From NCBI GenBank assembly GCA_963971425.1, contig OZ020523.1:10970867-11034866 (forward strand): 64,000 nt of DNA, given 5' to 3'. The notes under the pieces were generated by a model, which was not told the origin of the DNA, did not search any database, and worked only from the letters and a program-made list of their open reading frames with translations. Made by a program: the position numbers and the translations under genes. Source of the stretch: Bryoerythrophyllum caledonicum. Lineage: Eukaryota; Streptophyta; Bryopsida; Pottiales; Pottiaceae. Below are positions 20,631-32,385 of this stretch, one piece after another. The first letter of the stretch is position 1; every line of letters begins with the position of its first letter.

Positions 20631-22896
20631 ACCCACTGTCGGTGGACCCACACCAGTGTCGGTGGAGACGATGGACAGACACCCTAGTGTTTCCCTGGCG
20701 GCATGGAACGTTGTCGCCATGTAGTTTGTAAACCTGTACATTTTTTTTAGTTAGGAGAAGAAGTGGGTAGTTAGAATAGAGACTATTTTTCCTTAGCAAA
20801 GTGACCTCCTTGGTCGCGAATTCTACCGCCAGGGAGAAGACATTCTCGGTCTTTGTCCAGGTTACGGAATCACTTCCTAGTGTTCTAGCGCTGCATATGA
20901 ACCATGGTACATCCATGTGTAATTCAGGTGTCAAATTCCTCAATTCATGAAGAAAATCGCTCGTCTTTCATCTGTGTATTCCAACTCCTCATTTCATGCC
21001 ACATTCATATGAAGATCACGTTGTCCTGCTCACGTTCATATGAAGTTCATTCCTCCGAATTCATATGGCTCTTTTCGGGAACAGAGAAAGGAGGTTCACT
21101 TTCCTGTGCCAATGTGGGGTTGCGTTCTCATCTTTGGGTGCGTACAGCCAAGATTACGCCTCGTTTGCCAAGATTCAGTTCCAGCTCAATTACTTGGCAA
21201 GAATAGGAATAATCTTTCGTATCTTGACAGGCTTTGATTAACTGTTTTGCGGGCGTGACTTTCTGTCGTAGACTGATGCCTTAATTCACTCAAGTTTCTG
21301 ATTACGAAGGAAATGGGGTCGTAGTCTTCGGAAACAGGTCGCAATGTTCAACGTCCGGGACGAGTCTCTGCAGGGAAATGGCGTGCGGACGTTGACAGAG
21401 AAGGGGACATTGTGGACCATTTTGTTGCTCCCCAGATGCTATTGTTGAAAGAGTTGCCGGCGGAAGAAAAAAAGAAACAGAGAAAAAACAACCCTCAAAC
21501 ATACGGTGAACCAAACAGTACGTTACCCGTAGGTGGACATTACAGTGTCAAAACTTGTGGTGTAAATGAAAGTTCCGTGTTTAGCTACAATTAGAGCCAC
21601 GGTTGTAGGTCCATGTTCAAGTTGCAATAACTTATTCAACTTTATGTATTTTTTTTACTTTGCAAAATGGTATGGAAACTAGAATTTGGGATTAGCTTTG
21701 TTTCATTAGTTGGACTCAAATTCAAAAAAATATCCTTTTGATGGATGGAATTCAGATCTAGAGCTAAAGCTAGAAGTTTCTCAAATTCTTTGTATTGAGA
21801 TCCGTGTCACAAACGTTTTCTTTGTTGGATACAACATAATCACGTCAATGAGGGCAATTTCATCATCATCTAATACTTACACTTTCAACGAACTCTTCCA
21901 AAAAATAGTTTGATGAGCAACGGTTGTTTACATTAATTATCATCCAACAATGTCATCCAAGAAGCCAATTTCTGGCTGCTCCAGCGTTTAACCCTTTAGC
22001 ACCAGGAAGCCCAAAATGGGTCTCCGGAGGTGCTAAAACTCAATTTCATGAAATCCATGAGGAAGGTTCCAGATACGAGGTTCAGATTTGAGCACTCATT
22101 ACACAAACACTCTCCAACAATCAAATTGTGATTTGGATTTATAGAACTCTTGAAAATGCTAGGAATACAACACAAAATACACCAAATACACTAAAATACA
22201 GTGAATACCCTGCCACATACAATGTTGTATTTCACACACATGCACATTGATTTTGGTCTTAAATTTTGATTGAACTTCGTCTTTTAAGACATTCTTCATT
22301 GTTTTGTTTTTGTGATTGTTGATCTCTCTCCTCACATACGAAACTTGCAAGGAAAAAAATCAGCAGAAATCTTTCTGAAACATTCCTGGGCGGTAAAGGG
22401 ATAAGGAGTGTTCTAGAAGAGTATCTGCAATCTTCGTTTATTGACAGGTTCAATCCGGAATTAGTCCTGACTCTTTCTTCTGTCTGAGGACGTTGAAATA
22501 CCTTGCACAGGAAACGAGGAGCATTCAGTTAACATGGAGATGGAGAGGAATTCTTACAAGACAACAGCCGTTGCCTCCACCAACGTAAACGTCTCCTCTC
22601 CTTCCATCTGCGAAACGGCCAAGTCTCGGTCCAGACCTAATCCACATCCGAGTACAGAAGACGCATCATAGAGCACATCAAGAGGTGATAAGAATAGCAA
22701 ACATCCTTGTGGATGTGCTTAATCGAAAGCTCCAAGAGAATCGAATACATGGAGCAGGCACCTAATGTACACTGCAGCACAAAAGATGTGCTACGATGAG
22801 AGGGGGAGGAGATTGCTCTCTCTCTCTCTCTATCCCTAAAATACGAAGTTGCTCTCTATGATACTACCAGCCTGAAATGATAGAAATTACGAGTTT
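20631..22896. other. convergent intergenic region between the TPR and U-box genes
   Basis: The 3' ends of two converging genes lie here. A (CT)n run is at 22816-22831, and T- and A-rich stretches could serve as poly(A) signals on either strand. A 46-codon ATG frame at 22532 has no recognisable product and probably belongs to the U-box 3' UTR on the opposite strand. No transposon ends are seen. Confidence 0.35.
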
Positions 22897-24930
22897 TTAC
22901 TGCCTGGTTGTGAACTGCCTGAAATGAGTGGTAGAGATGAAGTGGGTACTCTGGGGGTTGGAGTGATGCTCCGGCTCCCTCTTGTGCAGCAGCTTGAGGA
23001 GCGAGCTGGCCTTCCGCTTGGCTCGGGGAGTGCCCATGGTGAGGAGAGAGTACAACGATGGCACCGCGGTGCTGACCTGCATCACGGAGGAGATGATCCG
23101 CTCGCCTCCGTTCCTGCAGAGCGCTAGTAGCACGGCGATGGCGTTCTCCCGGCCCTTGGGAGTCCCCACGCGCAGCATGCGCACCAGAATGGGGATGGCA
23201 TTCGCGTCCGCGATCGCCGTGAGCCCCTCGACGGAGCCTGCTACGAGCGCCAACACCATGAGCGCGTCGTCCGCAATCCCGCCCTCCTCCTCGCTCAGAA
23301 GCGAAACCAGGATCGTCACAGCGCCGGACTCCACAATGGAGGATTTATTCCCGTGGTACACAGCGAGGTTGAAGAGAGCAGAGGCCGCGTCCTTCTTCCC
23401 TCGCCTGGGCGTGCCGTCTCTGAGAAGCGCCACCAGCCCGGGGATCGCCGCAGGCCTCTTGCCGATGACGATCTTGTATTCGTCCACCACAGACAGAGAG
23501 AACAGAGTTGCAGCAGCGTTCTCCCTGGACTCCATGCTTCCGCCAAACCTGAGCACGTCGATGATCCGGTCCAGAGCGCAGGCGTTTATGATCAACGCCT
23601 TGTTGTTGTCGTAGATGGAGAGGTTGAGAAGCGCCGTGACGGCATTCTCCTGCGTCTTGGGATCCTTTGAGGAGAGGAGCGTCACAAGGTAGGGGATGGC
23701 GCCTGCCTCCGCTATGCACATCCTGTTGTCAGTGCCGCACTTGGCGAGGAGCCGAAGCTCGTATGCGACCTGCTTCTGAACCTCCGGGGAACCGGTGGCG
23801 AGCTTGCCGACGAGGAAGGAGGCCGTCATCTTGGTGGCTTCCAGGGCCGCCTTCGAAGTCGCCATCTGATTGTTCGGGTTGCCTTTGGAGCCCTTCTCAG
23901 GCTTGTCGAACGGGATGTGGTAGTCTTCGCACCATTGCGAGATCAGGCTGCGGAGGGCGTAGTTCGGAATCAGGTTCACGTGGCCGAGCTTCTGCCCGCT
24001 CTTGGGACATGTCGGGTGGCCAGCCTCAATCCATCGAGAGATCGATGTGCGATCGTATGTCTGGCCCGTGGCGACGATCACAGGGTCGCGCATGAGGTCG
24101 AGGGAGATTGGACAGCGGAACTCGTCCGGGGGATTCACTACGACGTCGTTTCTCCCGCTTGTGGAGACCTCGCCTTCGTCCTCCACAGATGACCCGTTGC
24201 GGGATCCGTGGCTGCCTTCTTCCATCTCTGTGACGCCGTAGAGCACGCACTTGCCGTAGCGTACGAAGCCGATGAGGTTCGTTGGAGACGCGAGCGTCGG
24301 TTCGGCGGAGTCGTCCACTTCCGCTTCGAGCCGCTGCACCTCCTTCTCGCAGTCGCGAGCATTCCTGAGCTCCAGGCGCGCGAACAGGCTCTGGAGCTGG
24401 CTCGCGTCGGGCTGCTCCTCGCGCTCGACTTGCGCCAGGAGCTCGATCACCTCCTCCGCGAGCGCGTCCTCGGCCGAGTCCACGATCAGCTTCGCGCGCT
24501 GCACCTGCATCTTCACGAGCTCCACCTGCTCGCGGACCTCGTCCGAGATCTCGAGAAGCTCCAACGGCAGCATCTCTAGCGCGGCCATCAGATTCCCCGT
24601 AATCTCGTAAAACTTCTCGGAAATCATCGTATTCCGAAAAACGTTCAAGGAGACGCTAGACTCCCTGCACTCGTTAATCTTCTCCTTGGTGCTCGTCATC
24701 ACGTGGTGCAGGTCGCGGAACGCGATGAGAGCCGACGGCGGCATCGGCGGGTTCGTGTCGCGTATCTCCTCGAACAGCGGCGACAGCAGCTTGATCCGCC
24801 TCGCCAGATTCGCCGCATTCCGCTTCTGGCACACCTGCGGCCGCTCGCACGTCGCGACCTCCTGCGCGAGCGCCACCAACGAACCCACCAACGACTGCGA
24901 CGGCACGGGCGGCGGCGACATATCGGCCAT
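22897..24930 (-). CDS. U-box/ARM-repeat E3 ubiquitin ligase, SPL11/PUB13-like, intronless
   Basis: A single exon encodes 677 residues starting at MADMSPPP. Residues about 15-230 form the helical UND region of plant PUBs. The U-box is at about 268-341 (PPDEFRCPISLDLMRDPV, TGQTYDRTSISRWI, CPKSGQKL, NYALRSLISQWC). From about 375 to 650 ARM repeats follow (GAIPYLVTLLSSKD, ENAVTALLNLSIYDNN, KKDAASALFNLAVYHGNK). The U-box recruits an E2 and the ARM domain binds substrates. Relatives PUB12/13/14 and SPL11 regulate immune receptor turnover and cell death, but the exact substrate cannot be inferred. Family members usually have several introns; this copy is intronless over its whole length, which may mark an intron-loss lineage or an old retrocopy. 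All core U-box positions look intact. Confidence 0.9.
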   Translation of the reverse strand: MADMSPPPVPSQSLVGSLVALAQEVATCERPQVCQKRNAANLARRIKLLSPLFEEIRDTNPPMPPSALIAFRDLHHVMTSTKEKINECRESSVSLNVFRNTMISEKFYEITGNLMAALEMLPLELLEISDEVREQVELVKMQVQRAKLIVDSAEDALAEEVIELLAQVEREEQPDASQLQSLFARLELRNARDCEKEVQRLEAEVDDSAEPTLASPTNLIGFVRYGKCVLYGVTEMEEGSHGSRNGSSVEDEGEVSTSGRNDVVVNPPDEFRCPISLDLMRDPVIVATGQTYDRTSISRWIEAGHPTCPKSGQKLGHVNLIPNYALRSLISQWCEDYHIPFDKPEKGSKGNPNNQMATSKAALEATKMTASFLVGKLATGSPEVQKQVAYELRLLAKCGTDNRMCIAEAGAIPYLVTLLSSKDPKTQENAVTALLNLSIYDNNKALIINACALDRIIDVLRFGGSMESRENAAATLFSLSVVDEYKIVIGKRPAAIPGLVALLRDGTPRRGKKDAASALFNLAVYHGNKSSIVESGAVTILVSLLSEEEGGIADDALMVLALVAGSVEGLTAIADANAIPILVRMLRVGTPKGRENAIAVLLALCRNGGERIISSVMQVSTAVPSLYSLLTMGTPRAKRKASSLLKLLHKREPEHHSNPQSTHFISTTHFRQFTTRQ

Positions 24931-26015
24931 CACTCCTTCCTCCTCCGCTCCTTGCAACCTCGCTGACAGATCCTATCCCTCCCTCACCTCATCCCCGTCC
25001 TCAAAAAAACCTCTAGACAACAAACCTCATCCTCCAAACCTCTACCAAACCCTACAGGAGCGAAAAACGGTCCATTCGTACTCAAATCAAGCTCAAAACG
25101 CGTCGCTCGAAAGCCTACTCCGAGACGACGAGATGCCGTTCCTAGAAATGTCCTCGGCGCCAGATTCAGAGACGGACCGCGCAAGCAAACGTCCACACCA
25201 GCGGTGGGGGGCAGCGGGGTTGCTATATGCATCCTTCAAGCAAAGCGAGCCGAAAGCACTGAATCGGGAGAGACGACGTATCAATACATCATACGCCGTA
25301 TCTCTACAGCGTCATTTGCGGCTGCGGCGCGTATGTACGCAGAACTCGCCTTTTGCGGTGCTGTGGTAATTTTGCGGCTCCTTTTTACCGGATCGCGAAA
25401 TCCACGTGCTACTTTTGACCGTGTGGTTACTTTTTCTCCGGGGCGTTTTGCCGACGGGTTCCTTTTACTCGGATATTGTACGAACGGGTTACTTTTACCA
25501 GGTTTCTTTTTACCTGGATGCGAAAGTTACTGTTTGAAGTTGGTGCCGAGTCCACCCTTGAATAGGGGTTTGTGGAATTTTTTTTAGTAGCATGCATTAT
25601 TCAGGTTCTATTGGTTGATTTAGGTAGTGCTTCTCCCAAGAGGCTCATTATTGATTGCGGCCAATGCGATTTTTAAGGTAAACATAGGGTAATTGATTTT
25701 ATTTTGTAATATTCACGTTTCTTTTTTTTTATCAACTCTAATTGGAACCAATCGTAATAAAATATTAAATTGAGCCTCTTTTTGTTCTTGAAATATCTTG
25801 AAAATGCTTTGCGTCTCCTCTACTTGGTGTACGAGGAAATAACATCACATACATCATACACAATATTTCTTGTCTTCAAGCTTCTATATTTGTATTTTAA
25901 AAAATAAAAAATAAAAAAACCATTATTACTACTTTAAATTAATAAATAAATTATCTTTTCTATCCCTCTCTCAAACCTCGCTTTCAAAAGAAATACTTTT
26001 CCTTTCTTTGGTCAC
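24931..26015. other. 5' flank of the U-box gene with short repeats
   Basis: This holds the presumed 5' UTR and promoter of the minus-strand gene. From 25370 to 25520 the words TACTTTTACC, GGTTACTTTT and TTTTTACCGG recur about seven times with CGGG spacers, partly in inverted pairs (CCAGGTTTCTTTTTACCTGG). No gene is seen to the right. Confidence 0.4.
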
Positions 26016-26144
26016 TTGCTACTTTCCATAGTGTCTACCCTCGAAAGGGGGCAGTAGTTCCCAACCACTTATCCTTGTCTTCTGGACATGTGTTCCTTTC
26101 AGACACTTCATTCACGCCAACCTTCTTGAAGGCCGGAGTTCTTA
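26016..26144 (+). mobile_element. SINE tail copy S4
   Basis: It runs from TTGCTACTTTCCATAGTG (end of the 5S head joined to the tail) through GTCTACCCTCGAAAGG to the hairpin ACCTTC-TT-GAAGG and GTTCTTAC. The stem differs from copy S1 but keeps pairing, by compensatory changes. The copy starts at the 5S/tail junction, so the head is missing. Confidence 0.7.
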
Positions 26145-26149
26145 CTACA

Positions 26150-26400
26150 TCATAATGGTATAAAGTTTACAACTTTTGCAAGTGCAAACTTCAACACCAA
26201 GTGAAGTCAAAGTCTGTATATACCGTAAGACCATAATCTCACAACCTCATATTGTCTGAAATTTTGTGAACACGTAGTTTTGGTACTAGTATACATTAAG
26301 ATCTTGCGGTGGAAGATGGTCTTTATTATTCTTTTTCAATCTTTGCAGTAGTTTTGAAGTGTTTTCGGTGAGAAATAGTTAGGGGTTAATTCAAAGGTCA
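26150..26400 (+). repeat. repeat R1, partial copy (G)
   Basis: ATAATGGTATAAA, CACCAAGTGAAGTCAAAGTC and GAAGTGTTTTCGGTGAGAAAT match the 3' part of the R1 copies at 14848 and 34568. It lies directly after SINE copy S4. Confidence 0.5.
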
Positions 26401-26897
26401 AACTTTAGTAGGGTAGCAAGATAGAATCTTTGCTCCTGGTGAATTATTTTATTTTGGATGCCAGCAACATTTTTTTGCAAAATGGAAAGTAGGGTGAATA
26501 ATTGTAACTTTAATATGTTTGTTGAATTCATTTGTTTCAGTGCAATGATCATGGAGACATGATGTGCGCTGTTTGTACGATGTGTATACGTATAAGTACT
26601 GTGGTGGTATGAGATACGTACGAGATCCCGAAATTTGGTGCACGTATCATGTTGATTAAGTTGGACATTGGGTGTCTCACATTCTCTTTAAAGAAAACAT
26701 AATTTAAGGGAATAGTGGGGCTAATGAAATAAGCCCACCTCCCCTAATTTTTGGGGCATGGAAGTGATTTGTTTTATGAAGGAACACGTCTTTAAATGGA
26801 AACCTTGCTTCAAGGTAATGTTTAACCATACAAAAAAAACTAACTTTTGATCATTATTTCCGTATGTAAGTTGTAGTTAGAGATATAATCTCAACAA
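26401..26897. other. AT-rich intergenic, nothing seen
   Basis: No coding frame or repeat family could be supported in this stretch. Confidence 0.3.
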
Positions 26898-26912
26898 AAT
26901 ACATGGATGGAA

Positions 26913-27015
26913 GAAGAAGAAGAACGCCGGTTCCCAAAGGGGACCGGCGTGAATAAAGTGTATGTTCGTTCCACTACTAAGACCATGCCCACAGGACAAG
27001 GAATAAGTAAACTGG
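26913..27015 (-). mobile_element. 5'-truncated SINE tail copy S5 with 15-bp target duplication
   Basis: On the minus strand it reads CTTATTCCTTGTCCTGTGGG through GAACATACACTTTATTCACGCC to the hairpin GCCGGTCCCC-TTT-GGGAACCGGC and (TTC)n. AATACATGGATGGAA flanks it at 26898-26912 and 27016-27030. The tail sits at the target junction, as in target-primed reverse transcription. Confidence 0.8.
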
Positions 27016-27030
27016 AATACATGGATGGAA

Positions 27031-27599
27031 ATGATGTTTGTTGACAAGAAATTCAACAAGACGTATTTTCTTTGTAGTCCAATGTGTGGATGTTTTGGAG
27101 GTTAATTTGGGGTGTGTATCATACGGGAAGGTCAAATTCGGCAAAAATATTACTACAAATAACTACTAGCATATTTGGAAAATATTTTCCGACAATATTG
27201 ATTTTTAACTAGGTGAAAGATATATTTGTCGAGGAACATTTGTCTTGTCAAATTCTATTTTCGGATATAAATTAATTATCCTTGGGGTATGGTAGTGGAC
27301 TATATATGTTTTGGAGAATTTCTCATCAAGAATAGACTTCTTGCTTGATTATTGAAGGCGGGGAAAAATAATTGGAGAAAGAAGATAGGATTTTTTTAAA
27401 TTATATTATGCATGGACAGTTTTACGTGTGATTTTCATTATGGTGTCATGATTGTGTAGATGTTTAATAACAATCCAAATGATTCAGTATTGGAAAAAAA
27501 TTGGAAGAAAACAAAGGTTGGCCATCTCACAAAAGAAATCGGGCCCCATCGTAGTTATAACACTAGGTACCATACATAGAAGAACTATAGTCTCAAAAC
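27031..27599. other. AT-rich intergenic, nothing seen
   Basis: No gene, RNA or terminal repeat was recognised. Confidence 0.3.
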
Positions 27600-27665
27600 G
27601 AGAATGGCCTGAATATGTTGTATGTTTGTTCCACCACCAAGACTACATCCACCTACCTTACGGAC
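27600..27665 (-). mobile_element. decayed SINE tail fragment
   Basis: CTGAATATGTTGTATGTTTGTTCCACC and the AAGACTACATCCAC block match the central part of the family tail on the minus strand with many substitutions. A frame of about 135 codons crossing this place was not called as a gene. Confidence 0.4.
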
Positions 27666-27863
27666 TTGCATCTATTTTAAATTCCTTCTTTCATGATTTA
27701 TTGACTTATTCTTGTTTACTTATTACCCAATTCTCATACAAAACCACGATTGATATGATTATGATTCACAAAATTAGAAACAAGACTAGCAGCAAACAAC
27801 CACAAATAAAATGTCCATTTATTTCCCTGTTAAACATATGTCTATACAACATAGGTTAAGTTA

Positions 27864-28012
27864 TTCGTTACTTGTTCCATAGTGTCTACCCTTGAGAGAG
27901 GGAAGTAGTTCCATACTACTAAACCGATGTCCGAATGGACATGGATTCAGTGGTGGAACAAAGAGACACTTTATTCACGCCGGCCTCCTTCGAGGACCCG
28001 AGTTCTTCTCTC
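27864..28012 (+). mobile_element. SINE tail copy S6 with 12-bp target duplication
   Basis: TAGGTTAAGTTA (27852-27863) and TAGGTTAAATTA (28013-28024) flank a 149-bp insertion. It begins TTCGTTACTTGTTCCATAGTG and ends with GACACTTTATTCACGCCGG, a weakened stem and GTTCTTCTCTC. Like S4 it lacks most of the 5S head. Confidence 0.75.
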
Positions 28013-28024
28013 TAGGTTAAATTA

Positions 28025-31000
28025 GCGACATAGGAATGTTCTTTTGCAATATGGCCTAAATGCTCCACTTTGCCTACCCTTCCAATGAGAAATTGATGGC
28101 ATCTCTCCTAAATTTATCCACTTGGAAAGTGAGGGGGCCCTTGTGGCTGACACCAAACTCTATGATTCAGCCCCAAAATGCTGACTCGAATTTCATTGAG
28201 TGCCTTTGTGTAGGAACCCACCATCATAGCCTGAGAAACATGAGGTGTGACTTTTGGGCTTTAAAGCTCACACCCAAGTATGGCTCCACCACCACTTCCG
28301 AAGAAAAATTCATATAATCCACTAGAGCTACATTTTAGATATTCCAAACACAAAAACAATAAATGAGCTTGGGTCTTTAGCTTCGAAAGGCCCGAGGCAT
28401 TTTAGATGAATCTCTAATCCGTTGAATAAAAAATTGTCAAGATGAACTTTTTGAGAATGCAACCGTAGGATCGTCTTCTGAACTTATATGAGATGATGTG
28501 GTCAAAATTTTGTGAATTTTAACTGTACAGATCGAAAGATACTTGTAGTCAAAGGGGTCATTTTTATACCCCACATGGAAACTTGGGCCTTTAGAAGTTG
28601 AAAGAGATTGGCATGAATAAAGTGTCATTTGGTTTTCTTTCAAGAAAACCAATATCCATGTGTCAAGCTTAGAAGAAATAGAAGTGATGCCTCCTTTTAA
28701 AGGTAGAATCTACGCCTAAGTTTTCACCACCAAACACAAAATTTCATCAAAAACTCAAAATTTTCATCCAAATTTTGGGGGTTTGGCAACCAGATTATTC
28801 CAGAAGTACAGATCACCAGATTTTTAATAAAAAGGATCAAAATTGGCCACCTAAAGAGGGGCCTAAAGCCGTGGCCACGGTAGTAGGAGAAACTTGGGCG
28901 ACGTGGAGGGCGGTGAAGGGACCCCAAATTAAGGGGTTCGGTCCACTCATTCATGAGGTTGGGAGAAGAGCATTCTCATGTGGTGGCTTTTCACTTGAAT
29001 TGATATTTGTGATTTTTAAAAATAAATTTGTCCACTGCCTAATTCAATGCTGGATCCTGGATGGGAGATGACGCAAACAACTGCCTCCTGGAAAACTTAT
29101 GTCCCGCGAGGACCCGTTGATGGCATGGATGGCAAGGACAATAGCGTGAGGAATTAGCCGCCATCGTTGGCCATGGTTTATTGTCGTGTTCTCTTTTAGG
29201 GGGTTTCACACGCGGACCGTGGACCGAATTATGTCGAGAGGCCAAGTTTTGGAGTTGGAAAAAGATATTAAAATATGTAATTTGCGGAGTTTGGGTCCTT
29301 GTAGTGGGAAAGCCTGAGGGACCGAGTTGAGAGGCCAAGACCCATACCATTTGGCAAATTTTGAGTCAATTTCTACATTTAAGGGTCTTATTTATCCTCT
29401 CTCACATTCTCTAACCATGGAGTCTACAAGGGAACACATTTTTGGTTAAAAAAATCAAGAAAATGCTCAAAGTGCTCATCACACAAAAAATTCCAGCATA
29501 AGCGTCGGCACAAAAAAATTCAGGTTACGTGAAAAATTTAAATTAAAAATTCAGGTAAGAAAGTTGAATAAGAAAGTTGGATAAAAATCTAGGTAAAAAT
29601 TTGGGTAAAAAAACTAGGTAGAGCATTTGGACTGTATATTTCAGGGTGAAATAAGTTACTGTTTTAATCTAACGGGTTGAGATCTTGTCAAATCTTAATA
29701 TTTTAATGAAAAAAATGTCCGGCAACTCAACAAGAGTTAGGTCCAAACGATAATAGAAACCCAAACTTCTCTCAAAGGACCGAACTCTTGGCGCCAAAAC
29801 TTTCAAAAGTGTTGCCATGTAGGCATTTTAAACGCCCTCAACGTCTTGACCCTTGGTCTGTGTGTGAAAGCCGAGAAGCCGACCAAGGCTAATTTTGAGG
29901 CTCTAGACCAATCAAATTGCAAGTAGCACTCGGCCTCTAGACCCTTGGTCCATGTGTAAAACCGCCCTTACTTTTTCATGGTGGGAAGTGCTTCATTTTT
30001 ATTCATGCTCTGAAGCAGGTAAGAAGAGCAATGGTATGGGATTTGAGCATCCGCAAGTTTTTTGGGCCTGGAGATCGTTAGGGGCCGACCTCGGCCACAA
30101 ACCCCCCCTAGATTCACGGCCATTTGCAACCAAAAAGCGACATCTTGCTCTATCATTGCCTACAGTTTGTCAAGAGTAGTTTGGCACCAAGGAATTGTGA
30201 AAATGCCTCTAATTGGCATTCCACCAAAGGATGGCGTGAAAAATTAGGTTGCGGTAGGGATTCCTCACAGATTTTTTTAGGGTTTAGGCTCACATGGTGT
30301 GCCCGTTGGCACGTCGGGTGCAACTATTCTTATGATGTAAAGAACTCACTCCTAAATAACTTACATCACACGAGGGTTGATTGGTGAAACGAATGATAGC
30401 ATGTATAATAGCTACATTTGTTGGTGATGATCTATGGTCACGTTGGCGCATTCACTCATTCTTTCTATAAGTTTTACCTCTAATAAGTAATAATGATGTT
30501 AATTTATTACTAAGCTTACTAACTATAATCTTAACTAAGTTATAACCGTTGTTGATGGCATCACTTATGCTTTACCCTCCATGTCAACCTCTGGCCTCCT
30601 CTCCGGCCTTTGTCTCAGGCTTTGGCCTTTGTATTAGCCTAAGTGCGACTCTAAAGTATAATGACAAGTGTGCCTCCAAACGATGGGGGTGGAATCGGTG
30701 GATGAGGTACGATTGGATTGAAGTTACCAAGCCTTCTACTAAACCCACTAGTAATTTTTAATCTCTTCTAAATTCCTACCACCTCCATCCACCAATGCCA
30801 TACTTGGTAAAACTTATGGGATGAATGAGTGTACTTTCCATAGTGAGAAGCGCTTATTTTTTTCATGTTGTGAAGCATGTAAGAGTAGCAATGGTTAATG
30901 GAATTATGATGTAACTACACTATAGTTGGTATTTAGTGTTAAACACAGTAAATGACTTGTAAATGCTATAAGTTTTTATTCTTGATGAATATTTTTACTA

Positions 31001-32385
31001 ACAACATAACTATTCATATTATTTATAGAGGAGAATCATTGTAAACAAAGGTGATAAAAATATTCATCAAGTGTAAAAACTTATATCATTTACCATTGCT
31101 CCTTTTACATGCTCCAGCTTTAGTGTAGTGGACCTCCGTTGTCTGCACCAGAGCATGGACAGTCCCCAATTAAGTTCTTAGTTAAGTCCATGTCGTCTTC
31201 TTTGAAATCGCTGCCCAATATCTCCCAATTAAGTCTCCGTGGTCCCTCCACGTGAGTGCGTGGGATGTGCCAAAATTGCACAGATGGCTTTACCCGGCAA
31301 GGCTACCACTTTTATTACAAGACTAGTACAGTATACCGACCCGTTGTCCCCAACAGATAGTGTAAGTTTAGGTAAGGTAGCTCAAATTGTAAAATTTAAA
31401 GTAAAAATACAAATAATAAAAGTATATGCCGCATGTTGCCGCGTCCTATGATGTGATACTTAGGTGATACCCGTAGGACTTTTATAATAAAGAGAGACAA
31501 GATGTAATTAGAAAAGAGAACAACCGACTCCTAGAAAAACTTACATCACGCGAGGATTGAACGATGAAAAAGATAATAGCACATGTAATAGCTGCCTAGA
31601 TGGTTTTTGGTCGCATTGCCACGTACTTTTTCATGATGTGAAGTGGGTAAGGTGACCAACGGCTTATGGTCATAATTTAAAGGACCCCTTCTTTCCTGAA
31701 AGAACTTCCATCACGCGAGGAATGTAGATGACAAGGATGAAAGCGCATGTGAAACCGCCGCCCAGCTGGGTCTTGTGTGGCGGGTTGTGAGTGTCACGGT
31801 GGCGCATCCATTTTGGTGGGGAGATGGGTGACATCTTCGTCTTTTGTTTGTTGCAAAAATCCATAGGGCCCACCTTCAAGTGAGGACTCGGTCTTTTCGT
31901 ACGAAACATATCAACCTACCACGAAAGAGCAATGTGTTGGTGCTGGACAATGGTTGTGGGTACGTGTCATTCTGCAATTGAGATTATAAGAAGAAGCCGT
32001 CAATCAATTGTGTCCCAAACAGGTACAAAGTTTGTTTTTTGAGAACTGGTCAAACCTTTAGTGCCTAGCCATGTTTTTATTTTTAAATATAAAAGATTTT
32101 ATTTCCTATCATGGGAAGGATACTGAGTTTGTTCATATTTCATAATATAGACCTTGAGAGGAGGCATCAAGGTTAGTGGTAGTGCTAAACACCCCCAACA
32201 AGCTCTTATTTCTTAATAGTCATCGAGGCCAACGCTACTTTTCTTCTTTTTCTAATTACATCTATAGGGAAATGTGTTGGTCTACATCCTTTGAAGGCTA
32301 GATTTTCAAGAAGAGGTTGCTCCAATTTATCTAAAATATGATGCTCTCCTAAGGATTTGTATAATTTCCATGAACTAACCCCTTA
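28025..32385. other. gene-free stretch of small dispersed repeats
   Basis: No gene is supported. A roughly 90-bp block with CTTACATCACGCGAGGATTG, then GATAATAGC and a GGTCGCATTGSCRCGY-type end recurs at about 29091-29165, 30348-30445, 31530-31625 and 31690-31810 (family R2). A second block, GTGAGAAGCGCTTATTTTT..CATGTTGTGAAGCA, occurs near 29980, 30845 and 31627. A short minus-strand SINE scrap (CATGAATAAAGTGTCATT) is at about 28610. These repeats are too decayed to classify. Confidence 0.4.
30914..31129. mobile_element. fold-back MITE (ACTACAC family), 216 bp
   Basis: The ends ACTACACTATAGTTGG and CCAGCTTTAGTGTAGT are inverted repeats matching 14 of 16 positions. Internally, GCTATAAGTTTTTATTCTTG..GAATATTTTT is mirrored by AAAAATATTCATCAAGTG..AAACTTATA, so nearly the whole element folds on itself. 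A related degraded copy is at 16256-16425. No coding content and no clear target duplication. Confidence 0.7.

Noticed and set aside
19269-20741. Long alternative frames over the TPR and other GC-rich genes
   Set aside because: High GC removes stop codons in shadow frames; residue composition (Arg/Ala/Gly-rich) and lack of domains mark them as artefacts.
27452-27859. 135-codon frame as a gene
   Set aside because: It crosses a decayed SINE tail, has AT-driven composition and shows no domain.
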